Assembly (NCBI RefSeq): GCF_000282115.1
Contig: NZ_AKJY01000053.1
Coordinates: forward strand, 1-40,299
Direction: 5' to 3'
Length of the DNA: 40,299 bases
DNA from: Chryseobacterium populi
Lineage (GTDB): Bacteria; Bacteroidota; Bacteroidia; Flavobacteriales; Weeksellaceae
Positions 29,847 through 38,129 of this stretch are shown piece by piece. Both the position numbers and the translations under genes were made by a program. A model generated the notes under the pieces. That model did no database searches. It was not told the origin of the DNA and was given only the letters and a program-made list of their open reading frames with translations. Position 1 is the first letter of the stretch. The number at the start of each line of letters is the position of its first letter.

Positions 29847-32800
29847 ATGCTTACAAAAATCATTGGGTTTTCTGTAAAGAATAAACTCATTATAGCATTA
29901 TTGGTATTCGGATTGATAGGTGTTGGGGCCTATCAGGTGACCCAATTACCGATAGATGCAGTCCCTGATATTACCAATAATCAGGTTCAGGTGATAACAA
30001 CAGCTCCTTCATTCGGAGCTACGGATATCGAAAGATTAGTTACTTTTCCCATAGAACAGTCCAACAGTAATATTTCAGGGTTAAAAGAAATCCGCAGTTT
30101 CTCGCGGTTTGGCCTTTCACTGGTCACCATCGTATTTGATGATGATATAGATATTTATTGGGCGAGGCAGCAGGTTGCAGAAAGGCTGCAGCAGGTGCAG
30201 AACCAGATCCCTCCGGATATAGGAACCCCTACGCTGGGACCTATTTCAACAGGACTGGGTGAAATTTATCAATATGTTGTCCGTCCCAAAAAAGGATACG
30301 AAAGTAAATATGATATTACGGAACTCCGTACCCTGCAGGACTGGATTGTCAGAAGACAATTGCTGGGTGTAAAGGGGGTTGCGGAAGTCAGCAGTTTTGG
30401 TGGGAAACTGAAACAATATGAGATTTCTGTAAATCCGGACAAACTTAATGCTTACGGAATTACCATTACAGATGTATTCGATGCATTAAAAACCAATAAT
30501 CAGAATACAGGTGGTTCTTATATCGAAAAAGGACCTACCGTTCTATACATACGAAGCGAAGGACTAGTTGGAAATCTTGATGATATCAAGAATATTTCTA
30601 TCTCCACCAAGAATAATGGTGTCCCTTTATTTATAAGAGACATTGCAGAGGTGAGGTATGGTTATGCTACAAGATTCGGAGCAATGACCTATAATGATAA
30701 TGGTGAAGTTTCTGGTGCTATTGTGATGATGCTCAAAGGCGAAAATAGCAGTGAGGTTATTAAAAATGTAAAAGCTAAGATTTTGCAGATCCAGAAAACT
30801 TTGCCCGAAGGAGTTGTGATTGAGCCATTCTTGGACAGAACCAAAATGGTAAACAATGCCATTGGTACTGTTGAAAAAAATCTGATGGAAGGCGCATTGA
30901 TCGTTGTTTTTGTGCTGGTTTTGTTTCTTGGAAACTTCCGTGCGGGTCTATTGGTAGCTTCAGTTATTCCTCTGGCAATGCTTTTTGCCATTTGTACGAT
31001 GAATCTCTTTGGGGTAAGCGGTAATCTGATGAGCCTTGGTGCACTCGATTTCGGTTTGATTATAGACGGGGCTGTTATTATTGTAGAATCGGTTATGCAT
31101 CAGTTTACCCATAATGCCAAATTCCGGAAAACAATTTCTATTTCGAAGCAGGAAATGGATACCATTGTCATAGATTCTGCTGGAAAAATGATGAACAGTG
31201 CAGTTTTTGGGCAGATTATTATTCTTATCGTGTATCTGCCTATTTTAACATTACAAGGGATTGAAGGAAAAATGTTCAAACCGATGGCGCAAACCGTTGC
31301 CTTTGCTTTATTGGGGGCATTTCTGCTTTCACTTACCTATATTCCGATGATGAGTTCTATTATTTTAAGCAAAAAAATAGGCCACAAAATGAACTTTTCA
31401 GACCGTTTGATGGCGAAGGTTGAAACTCTTTACCGTAAAACCTTATTAAAAGTTTTAAGAGTTCCAATAACCATTTTTAGTATTGTCATAGTTCTTTTTA
31501 TTCTTGCCGTTGTGGTTCTGAGCAGAATGGGCGGTGAATTTATTCCATCCTTGGAGGAAGGTGATTTTGCTGTTGATACTAGGGTTTTGTCAGGAAGTAA
31601 TATCAAAACCACTATTGAAAGTACACAAAAAGCGGCCCATATTTTGAAAACGCGCTTTCCGGAAGTTCAGAAAGTAGTCACTAAAATAGGAAGCGGAGAA
31701 GTTCCCACCGACCCGATGCCGATGGATGCTTCTGATATGATGGTGATTCTGAAAGATAAAAGCGAATGGACTTCTGCCAAAAGCTTTCCGGAGCTATCTG
31801 ATAAAATGAGCAAAGCTTTGGAAGATGTTCCTGGAATTACCGTTGGTTTTCAGTATCCCGTTCAGATGCGTTTTAATGAATTGATGACCGGCGCAAGACA
31901 AGATGTTGTTTTGAAAATATTCGGAGAAAATCTGGAAACTCTGGTTACAAATGCCAATCAGCTTGGGAAAATAATCAATACAGTAAAGGGAACTCAAAAC
32001 TTATATATAGAGCCTGTTTCAGGTCTTTCGCAGGTGATTATCCAGTACAACAGACCGGTTATAGCGCAATATCATTTGTCGATTGGAGATATCAACAGGG
32101 TGATCAATACTGCTTTTGCAGGACAAAGTACAGGTTTGGTTTTCGAGGGTGAAAAACGCTTTGATATGGTGGTAAGATTAAATAGTAATGACCGTAAGAA
32201 TCTGGATGATGTAAAGAATTTACTGGTTCCCACGCCATCAGGTAATCAGATTCCGCTTTCGCAGCTTGCCAATATCGACATCAAAGATGGTCCTAACCAA
32301 ATCCAACGTGAGAACGGACAGCGGAGAATTGTGGTCGGTTTCAATATCAAAAACCGAGATGTTCAGGGAATTGTAGAAGAACTTCAGACTAAGGTAGACC
32401 AACAGCTGAAGCTTCCTCCGGGATATTACGTCACGTACGGAGGTTCTTTTGAAAACCTTAAAAATGCCAAAAGCAGGCTGATGATTGCAGTACCGATTGC
32501 TTTGATTTTAATTTTCGTGCTATTGTTTCTTGCTTTTAATTCTGTTAAAGAAAGTCTTTTGATTTATACGGCGATTCCACTTTCTATTATTGGAGGCGTG
32601 TTCTTACTGGCAGCAAGAGGAATGCCTTTCAGTATTAGTGCAGGGGTAGGGTTTATTGCTCTTTTCGGAGTGGCGGTTCTCAATGGCATTGTCCTGATTT
32701 CGGAATTCAACAGACTGTATAAAAGCGGAATTAAAAATATAGTAAGAATCGTTGTAGACGGAGGAGAAGCAAGGTTAAGACCTGTGTTGATGACTGCTTT

Positions 32801-34196
32801 TGTGGCTTCATTGGGATTTATTCCGATGGCTCTAAGTAACGGTGCTGGAGCAGAAGTCCAAAGACCATTGGCAACCGTGGTGATAGGTGGACTTTTGATT
32901 GCCACATTACTCACGCTTTTTGTGCTTCCATTGCTTTACGTAACGATAGAAAAAGGATTTAAAATGAAAAACATACGAAAAAATATAGTAACACCTGCTC
33001 TTATCATCTTTTTTGTATTAACAGGAAGTGTTATGAACTCTCAAGCCAAAATCACCTTAAATGAAGCGGTTGACATCGCTTTAAAAAACAACAGAGGTCT
33101 TAAAAATGAGAAATTAAAATCAGAATATGCAAAAGCACTCATAAAAACTTCTTTAGACATCCCTCAGACAGGAATTTCTGCGGATTATGGACAAATCAAC
33201 AGTGCTTACCGTGATATGAAATTCGGAATTTCCCAGAGCATTACATTTCCTACCGTATACAAAAGACAAAAAAATCTGTACACCGAAGAATGGAAAAAAA
33301 GTGAGCTTAATATTTCATTAAAAGAATATCAACTGAAAAAAGGTGTTACGCTTACGTTCTACAATATCTTATATTGGCAGGAAAAGGAAAGAATACTGAA
33401 TGAATCTTTAGATTTTTATTCTCAATTTCTGGATAAGGCAACTTTAAGATTAAAAAGCGGTGAGAGTAATATTTTGGAGAAAGCGACTGCTGCCAACCAA
33501 AAATCAGCTATTGAAATCCAGATTAAACAGGTGCAGCAGGAACTCAGAACTTTGCAGCTGCAGTTACAATGGCTTCTGAATTCAGAAACGGAATTGATTC
33601 CAGGTGGAGAACGTATTTTGTCTCTTTCTGGTTTACAAAATGATGTTTCCGGTAATCCATCGTTAAAAATATTAGAACAGCAAAAAAATATTGCAGCACA
33701 GCAAACCGCTTGGGAGAAATCCAAATTACTACCGGGTTTACAGTTCGCCTACAATCTCAATAGTTTCCGTGGAATGGGAGCAGATGATAAAATTTACAAT
33801 TCTTCGCCACAGTTTCATTCTTTTCAGCTGGGAGTTTCTGTTCCTATATTTTCGGGAAGCCAGAAAGCAAGAATTGAATCTTCGAAAATTGCTGAATCGG
33901 TCAGTCAAAATGATTGGCAAAATGCTCAGTTTACATTAAATAATCAGTATAAAAAACTCTCGGAGATTCAGCAGAAAAATTTGGAAATTGTTTCTCAGTA
34001 CGAGAAATATGAACTGAAAAATGCCAATACTATTCTTGAAACTGCTCAAAAACAGTTCATCAACGGAGAAATCAATTATCTGGAATTTGTAATGCTTGCC
34101 AATCAGGCGATCAGTATCAAAAATAATTACACCGATGCCGTTTGGAATCTTAATGAAAGTATTGTTGAACTGGAATATATTACTTTAAATCAATAA
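29847..34196 (+). CDS. CzcA-type RND metal efflux pump fused to OMF channel
   Basis: A 1449-residue fusion. Residues 1-~1035 are a heavy-metal RND pump: the N-terminal helix and LPIDAVPDITNNQVQV, then the metal-type TM4 signature LDFGLIIDGAVIIVES (about 397-412), and twelve membrane helices in two repeats. The porter segment MRFNELMTGARQDVVLKIFG resembles CzcA (Co/Zn/Cd) more than the Met-clamp region of CusA. Residues ~1040-1449 are a TolC-like outer-membrane factor, with its own former signal peptide (MKNIRKNIVTPALII...MNSQA) retained in frame after Met 1040. Such fusions are common in Bacteroidota, but their topology implies cleavage or internal initiation. The adaptor gene follows after 3 nt. 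It expels divalent metal ions from periplasm or cytosol. Confidence 0.9.
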   Translation: MLTKIIGFSVKNKLIIALLVFGLIGVGAYQVTQLPIDAVPDITNNQVQVITTAPSFGATDIERLVTFPIEQSNSNISGLKEIRSFSRFGLSLVTIVFDDDIDIYWARQQVAERLQQVQNQIPPDIGTPTLGPISTGLGEIYQYVVRPKKGYESKYDITELRTLQDWIVRRQLLGVKGVAEVSSFGGKLKQYEISVNPDKLNAYGITITDVFDALKTNNQNTGGSYIEKGPTVLYIRSEGLVGNLDDIKNISISTKNNGVPLFIRDIAEVRYGYATRFGAMTYNDNGEVSGAIVMMLKGENSSEVIKNVKAKILQIQKTLPEGVVIEPFLDRTKMVNNAIGTVEKNLMEGALIVVFVLVLFLGNFRAGLLVASVIPLAMLFAICTMNLFGVSGNLMSLGALDFGLIIDGAVIIVESVMHQFTHNAKFRKTISISKQEMDTIVIDSAGKMMNSAVFGQIIILIVYLPILTLQGIEGKMFKPMAQTVAFALLGAFLLSLTYIPMMSSIILSKKIGHKMNFSDRLMAKVETLYRKTLLKVLRVPITIFSIVIVLFILAVVVLSRMGGEFIPSLEEGDFAVDTRVLSGSNIKTTIESTQKAAHILKTRFPEVQKVVTKIGSGEVPTDPMPMDASDMMVILKDKSEWTSAKSFPELSDKMSKALEDVPGITVGFQYPVQMRFNELMTGARQDVVLKIFGENLETLVTNANQLGKIINTVKGTQNLYIEPVSGLSQVIIQYNRPVIAQYHLSIGDINRVINTAFAGQSTGLVFEGEKRFDMVVRLNSNDRKNLDDVKNLLVPTPSGNQIPLSQLANIDIKDGPNQIQRENGQRRIVVGFNIKNRDVQGIVEELQTKVDQQLKLPPGYYVTYGGSFENLKNAKSRLMIAVPIALILIFVLLFLAFNSVKESLLIYTAIPLSIIGGVFLLAARGMPFSISAGVGFIALFGVAVLNGIVLISEFNRLYKSGIKNIVRIVVDGGEARLRPVLMTAFVASLGFIPMALSNGAGAEVQRPLATVVIGGLLIATLLTLFVLPLLYVTIEKGFKMKNIRKNIVTPALIIFFVLTGSVMNSQAKITLNEAVDIALKNNRGLKNEKLKSEYAKALIKTSLDIPQTGISADYGQINSAYRDMKFGISQSITFPTVYKRQKNLYTEEWKKSELNISLKEYQLKKGVTLTFYNILYWQEKERILNESLDFYSQFLDKATLRLKSGESNILEKATAANQKSAIEIQIKQVQQELRTLQLQLQWLLNSETELIPGGERILSLSGLQNDVSGNPSLKILEQQKNIAAQQTAWEKSKLLPGLQFAYNLNSFRGMGADDKIYNSSPQFHSFQLGVSVPIFSGSQKARIESSKIAESVSQNDWQNAQFTLNNQYKKLSEIQQKNLEIVSQYEKYELKNANTILETAQKQFINGEINYLEFVMLANQAISIKNNYTDAVWNLNESIVELEYITLNQ

Positions 34197-34199
34197 ATT

Positions 34200-35354
34200 A
34201 TGTCAAAATCAATTCAAAATCAATATTCGATTGTATTAATGCTTACCCTCTTTTTTTCGGTTCAGTGCAATAAGAAAGAAGAAGCTGTTATAAAACCAAC
34301 GATTCCTAAAGATGAAAGTCTCGTTGTACTTAGTGATGCTCAGCTTAAAAATACACCTATAGAAACAGAGTCACTTTCTGTGAAAAATATTTCTACGGTA
34401 CTTAAAATCAATGGAAAAATAGATGTTCCGCCTCAGAATTTGGTTTCGGTAAGTGTTCCATTGGGCGGTTATCTTAAAAATACGACGTTGCTTCCTGGAA
34501 TGCGGGTGAATAAAGGACAGGTGATTGCCGTAATCGAAAATCCTCAGTTTATACAGCTTCAGCAGGATTATCTGATGGCAAAATCAAAACTTCATTTTGC
34601 AGAGCTGGATTATAACAGACAAAAAAAACTGAACCAGAGTCAGGCAAGCAGTGATAAAGTAATGCAGCAGGCGCAGTCTGAGATGAACAGCCAGAGAATT
34701 ATGATGAATACTTTGGCAGAACAGCTTCAGCTCGTTAATATCAATCCGGGAAGTTTAACTTCGGGAAACATTAGGAAAAGCGTTCCGGTGTACAGTACAA
34801 TCAATGGTTTTGTGAGCAAAGTTAATGTGAATATAGGCAAGTTTGTCAATCCGTCTGATGTTTTATTTGAACTTATCAACCCCAATGACATTCATCTGAA
34901 TCTTAAAGTGTATGAAAAAGATCTCGGAATGTTGAAAATCGGACAAAGATTTACAGCCTATACCAATACACAGCCAGAGAAAAAATATGATGGAGAAATT
35001 ATTCTGATCAGCAAAGATATCAATGCGGACGGAACGGCAGATGTACATTGCCATTTTGAGCAGTATGACCATAGCCTGACTCCCGGAATGTATATGAATG
35101 CTGAGATCGAGACTCAAACATCATTTTCCAATGCACTTCCAGAGGAAAGTACCGTCAATTTTGAAGGTAAAGATTATGTTTTTGTTCAGGAAAAAAGACA
35201 AACCTATAAACTGATTCCGGTAATGTTGGGAGAAGCTGAAAACGGTTTCATTCAAATTAAAAACTTTGAAGATTTTAAGAACAGAAAAATCGTCACCAAA
35301 AATGCGTACACGCTTTTGATGAAGCTTAAAAATACGGCAAGTGAAGAGGAATAA
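34200..35354 (+). CDS. RND periplasmic adaptor (CzcB/CusB-like)
   Basis: A 384-residue lipoprotein with an N-terminal signal peptide and lipobox (TLFFSVQC, Cys near residue 23). It has the membrane-fusion-protein plan: a barrel-sandwich half-motif (SVPLGGYLKNTTLLPGMRVNKGQVIAVIENPQF), an alpha-helical hairpin (about 120-190), a second half-motif (PVYSTINGFVSKVNVNIGKFVNPSDVLFELIN) and a C-terminal beta-barrel with LTPGMYMNAEI. It links the RND pump to the outer-membrane channel. Its ATG is 3 nt after the stop of the pump-channel gene, so they form one operon; the haem-binding-domain gene follows 45 nt downstream. Confidence 0.9.
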   Translation: MSKSIQNQYSIVLMLTLFFSVQCNKKEEAVIKPTIPKDESLVVLSDAQLKNTPIETESLSVKNISTVLKINGKIDVPPQNLVSVSVPLGGYLKNTTLLPGMRVNKGQVIAVIENPQFIQLQQDYLMAKSKLHFAELDYNRQKKLNQSQASSDKVMQQAQSEMNSQRIMMNTLAEQLQLVNINPGSLTSGNIRKSVPVYSTINGFVSKVNVNIGKFVNPSDVLFELINPNDIHLNLKVYEKDLGMLKIGQRFTAYTNTQPEKKYDGEIILISKDINADGTADVHCHFEQYDHSLTPGMYMNAEIETQTSFSNALPEESTVNFEGKDYVFVQEKRQTYKLIPVMLGEAENGFIQIKNFEDFKNRKIVTKNAYTLLMKLKNTASEEE

Positions 35355-35399
35355 TTCCGCTTTAAATAATTAAAAAAATAAATTCAAAAACCTAAAATA

Positions 35400-35867
35400 A
35401 TGAATAAATCATTTTTCTCAATAAAGAATATTTTAACTGTATTGTTGGTACTGTTTATCGGTATTCAGTTCATTGATGTAAAAAAAAATATCAGTCCGAA
35501 CCAATCTGCCAATGCCATCGGAAATTTTTATGCAATACCGAAAAACGTTCAGTCTATTTTGAAAACCAGTTGCTACGACTGCCATTCCAACAATACTTTT
35601 TATCCTTGGTACAGCAATATGCAACCAGTGAAATGGTGGCTGTCGGATCATGTCAATTCGGGTAAAAGACATTTGAATTTTGATGAATTTAATACTTACA
35701 GCCGTGAAAAAAAGCTTAAGAAACTAAATGAAATCGTAGAAACGGTAAAAGAGGGCGAAATGCCGCTTACTTCTTACACAGTTATTCATCAGAAAGCAAA
35801 ACTTTCGCTGACTGATCAATCTGAAATAGAAAAATGGGTGAATGAAATAAGGAATGGGATTAAATAG
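35400..35867 (+). CDS. Haem-binding-domain protein (c-type, CxxCH)
   Basis: A 155-residue exported protein with an N-terminal membrane segment (about 8-23, NILTVLLVLFIGIQFI). It contains the single c-type haem motif CYDCH in SCYDCHSNNTFYPWYSNMQPVKWWLSDHV, characteristic of the Bacteroidota haem-binding domain family (Haem_bd). It is presumably a periplasmic, membrane-anchored monohaem protein; its redox partner is unknown. It sits at the end of the metal efflux operon, 45 nt after the adaptor gene, and proteins of this kind often accompany CzcA-type pumps in flavobacteria. A redox step linked to metal export is speculative. Confidence 0.82.
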   Translation: MNKSFFSIKNILTVLLVLFIGIQFIDVKKNISPNQSANAIGNFYAIPKNVQSILKTSCYDCHSNNTFYPWYSNMQPVKWWLSDHVNSGKRHLNFDEFNTYSREKKLKKLNEIVETVKEGEMPLTSYTVIHQKAKLSLTDQSEIEKWVNEIRNGIK

Positions 35868-35910
35868 TTAATTACATTTAATTTAAAATCATTCTTAAAT
35901 AAACATTTCA

Positions 35911-35918
35911 TAATTTTG
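35911..35918 (+). promoter_or_regulatory. -7 element close to a GTG start (copy 2)
   Basis: TAATTTTG ends 4 nt before the GTG at 35923, exactly as in the paralogue at 29275-29282. An ATTCT-(T/A)-AAA segment also lies at a similar distance upstream of both. Confidence 0.5.
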
Positions 35919-35922
35919 ATTA

Positions 35923-36312
35923 GTGAAAAAGCTGATTTCCATATTATTGTTGTCACTGTATTTGGTTTCTACAACCGAACTGTATCAGCTTTTGAAAGTC
36001 CCGGAACTTATTGAACATTATTGTGAACACAAAGCTTTAAATCCGGAAATGTCGCTTACAGCATTCTTGAAAACGCATTACGATCATCCGGTTAAAGATG
36101 GTGATTATGGTAAGGATCAAAGGTTACCTTTTATCATTCATTCTATACCTCTTACTTTGGTTTTTACAATCAATCAGGGATTCAGTCTGGAAACCAGAAA
36201 CGACTTATTTCAACATATAAAATCTCATAAAATACCGTTTTATGACGAAGATTTTTATTGTAAAGGATTTTTAAACTCCGTGTGGGAACCGCCCAGATAT
36301 GCATTTTCATAA
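35923..36312 (+). CDS. Hypothetical exported protein, efflux-linked (copy 2)
   Basis: A 129-residue paralogue of the protein at 29287-29667, sharing STTELYQLLK-P-LIEH, HYDHPVKD-DY, LPFI-HS-PL-LVFTI and a W-(E/Q)-PP tail. It also starts with GTG and has the same hydrophobic N-terminus. The conserved HYDHPVKD and EH motifs could form a metal site; there is no family name I can give. Its position at the far end of the efflux operon mirrors that of copy 1 at the near end. It probably has its own promoter. Confidence 0.7.
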   Translation: MKKLISILLLSLYLVSTTELYQLLKVPELIEHYCEHKALNPEMSLTAFLKTHYDHPVKDGDYGKDQRLPFIIHSIPLTLVFTINQGFSLETRNDLFQHIKSHKIPFYDEDFYCKGFLNSVWEPPRYAFS

Positions 36313-36326
36313 TTCATTTTAATTAT

Positions 36327-36346
36327 TTGGTTTAAGTATAAACCAA
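36327..36346. repeat. Perfect inverted repeat
   Basis: TTGGTTTA-agta-TAAACCAA is a perfect 8-bp stem with a 4-nt loop, 14 nt after the stop of copy 2 and 45 nt before the thioredoxin-like start. It has no T tract, so it may be an operator for the downstream cluster as easily as a terminator. Confidence 0.5.
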
Positions 36347-36391
36347 CTTATCGTATATTCTTAAAAACAAAATCATTATAAATTCTAAGTA

Positions 36392-36835
36392 ATGAAAACA
36401 ATAATCTCAGCCTTATTAATGGTTGTATTTGCTGTTGGTTTCCATGCACAAAACAGATTAGAAATCGCAAAAAAAGAAGCTACAGAAAATAAAGAACTTA
36501 TTTTACTTAATTTTTCCGGTTCAGACTGGTGCATTCCATGTATTAAACTTCATAAAAACATTATCGAAACAGAAGATTTCAAAAAGCTGGAAACCGAAAA
36601 GGTGATTGTCTACATCAATGCAGATTTTCCACGAAATAAGAAAAATCAGCTTTCTCCCGAACTGAAAAAAGAAAACGCTTTACTTGCGGATCATTATAAT
36701 TCAAAAGGCCTGTTTCCTTACACCCTTTTATTGAATTCTGAAGGAAAAATACTGAAAAGCTGGGAAGGTCTTCCTTCGGAAAATGCATTGGCTTTCAGTA
36801 AAGAGATAAGAAGTATCAAAGAAAATCAAAAATAA
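36392..36835 (+). CDS. Exported thioredoxin-fold protein
   Basis: A 147-residue protein with a signal peptide (MKTIISALLMVVFAVGFHAQ) and a thioredoxin-like domain of the DUF255/Thioredoxin_7 type. The redox motif is CIPC in FSGSDWCIPCIKLHKNI, followed by VIVYINADFPRNKK and FPYTLLLNSEGKILKSWEG with the cis-Pro. It is predicted to act in the periplasm as a thiol oxidoreductase or reductant. It is the first gene of a run with ApbE, DUF4266 and DUF3570, with a 5-nt gap to apbE. It may keep the Cys-rich tail of the DUF4266 protein reduced; that is inference from context. Confidence 0.85.
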   Translation: MKTIISALLMVVFAVGFHAQNRLEIAKKEATENKELILLNFSGSDWCIPCIKLHKNIIETEDFKKLETEKVIVYINADFPRNKKNQLSPELKKENALLADHYNSKGLFPYTLLLNSEGKILKSWEGLPSENALAFSKEIRSIKENQK

Positions 36836-36840
36836 AAGGT

Positions 36841-37767
36841 ATGTTAAGAGAATTCAAAAGACCTCAAAAATTAATGGGGAACGCTTTTGAAATTACCGCT
36901 GTAAGCGATGATAAAAATTCTGCGAATCAGCATATTGATGCAGCAATTGACGAAATCAGGAGAATTGAAAAGCTTCTGACGACATTCAGTGAGGAAAGCC
37001 AAACCAATCTCATCAACAGAAATGCAGGAATCAAGCCTGTAAAAGTAGATTGGGAAATTTTTGATCTCATTGAAAGAAGTCTAACAATCAGCAGAATAAC
37101 GGACGGATATTTTGATATTTCCTATGGTGGAATCGATAAAAGTTTCTGGAATTTCGACAGGGAAATGAAAGAGCTTCCCAATCCTGAACTGATTAAAGAC
37201 CATCTGAAACTGGTTAATTATCAGAACATTATTCTTGACCGCGAAAACCAAACCATTTTCCTTAAAGAAAAAGGAATGCGAATTGGTTTCGGAGGAATCG
37301 GAAAGGGCTATGCCGCGGAAAAGGCAAAAAAACTTCTTCAGAAAAGAGGTGTTTTATCGGGAATTGTAAACGCTTCTGGTGATTTGACGACTTGGGGAAA
37401 TCAGGCAGACGGAAAACCATGGACTGTTGGAATTGCTGATCCCAATAATGTAAAACAACCATTCTCTTACATGAACATCACAGATATGGCCATTGCAACT
37501 TCCGGAAATTATGAAAAATTTGTCGTCATAGGCGGCAAAAAATATTCTCATACCATCAATCCGAAAACGGGAATGCCTGTTTCTGGTGTAAAAAGTGTTA
37601 CGATCTTTTGTCCAAATGCTGAGATTGCCGATGCCATGGCAACTCCGGTAAGCATTATGGGGATTGATTCTGCCCTCAATATGGTGAATCAGATCAATCA
37701 TCTGGAATGCATCATCATCGATGATCAGGACAGAATTTATTCATCTCAAAACATTAATTTAAAATGA
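36841..37767 (+). CDS. apbE: FAD:protein FMN transferase (ApbE)
   Basis: A 308-residue ApbE-family enzyme, which transfers FMN from FAD onto Thr/Ser of target proteins in an Mg2+-dependent reaction. Motifs visible are LMGNAFEI at the N-terminus, IGFGGIGKGYAAEKAKKLL, VNASGDLTTWG, and HTINPKTGMPVSGVKSVTI with DAMATPVSIMG, where the metal-binding Asp lies. Unlike most ApbE proteins it has no signal peptide or lipobox, so a cytoplasmic role or an atypical export is implied. The usual flavinylation motif D-[GA]-x-T-[SG]-A-T is not obvious in neighbouring proteins. It lies 5 nt after the thioredoxin-like gene. Confidence 0.9.
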   Translation: MLREFKRPQKLMGNAFEITAVSDDKNSANQHIDAAIDEIRRIEKLLTTFSEESQTNLINRNAGIKPVKVDWEIFDLIERSLTISRITDGYFDISYGGIDKSFWNFDREMKELPNPELIKDHLKLVNYQNIILDRENQTIFLKEKGMRIGFGGIGKGYAAEKAKKLLQKRGVLSGIVNASGDLTTWGNQADGKPWTVGIADPNNVKQPFSYMNITDMAIATSGNYEKFVVIGGKKYSHTINPKTGMPVSGVKSVTIFCPNAEIADAMATPVSIMGIDSALNMVNQINHLECIIIDDQDRIYSSQNINLK

Positions 37768-37774
37768 AATGTTT

Positions 37775-37840
37775 CTGTCAATATAATGGAATGAAGAATC
37801 TCAACTCATAGCCGAGACTCCACCTATCCCGGAATGACAG
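37775..37840. repeat. Dispersed-type repeat with terminal dyad
   Basis: Between apbE and DUF4266 lies a segment bounded by CTGTCA (37775-37780) and TGACAG (37835-37840), with inner GAATCTCAACTC and CGAGACTCCACC. It contains GAATGAAGAATCTC and CCCGGAATGACAG, a style I recall from high-copy intergenic repeats in Bacteroidota. It cannot be confirmed as multi-copy from one window. Confidence 0.5.
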
Positions 37841-37868
37841 AATAATTTCATCAAAAAAAGAAATCAAA

Positions 37869-38096
37869 ATGAAAAATTTCATAAAAATAACAGCAGGAAT
37901 TTCCCTGCTAATCACAATTGTTTCCCTGCAATCCTGCACCACTGTAAAAGAATATGAAAAAAACAAACTGAACGATGCAGAAATGGTTCTTGGAAACAGA
38001 ACGATCGAAAAAACCGAACTGAGCTTCCAATCCTACAGGGAAGGTTCTTCAGGAGCCAATGCCGGAAAAGTGGGAGGCGGTTGCGGATGTAATTAA
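37869..38096 (+). CDS. DUF4266 small lipoprotein
   Basis: A 75-residue lipoprotein: signal peptide and lipobox VSLQSC (Cys about residue 23), then a charged middle with EKNKLNDAEMVLGNR and a C-terminal Gly/Ser-rich tail ending GGGCGCN. The layout matches DUF4266, a family of small lipoproteins of unknown function found next to DUF3570 genes. The C-terminal Cys-Gly-Cys is notable and could bind metal, form a disulfide or be modified. The gene follows apbE by 101 nt across a repeat, and precedes DUF3570 by 33 nt. Confidence 0.8.
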   Translation: MKNFIKITAGISLLITIVSLQSCTTVKEYEKNKLNDAEMVLGNRTIEKTELSFQSYREGSSGANAGKVGGGCGCN

Positions 38097-38129
38097 GAGA
38101 GTAATTGTAAAATTTAATTGTGATTTAAA

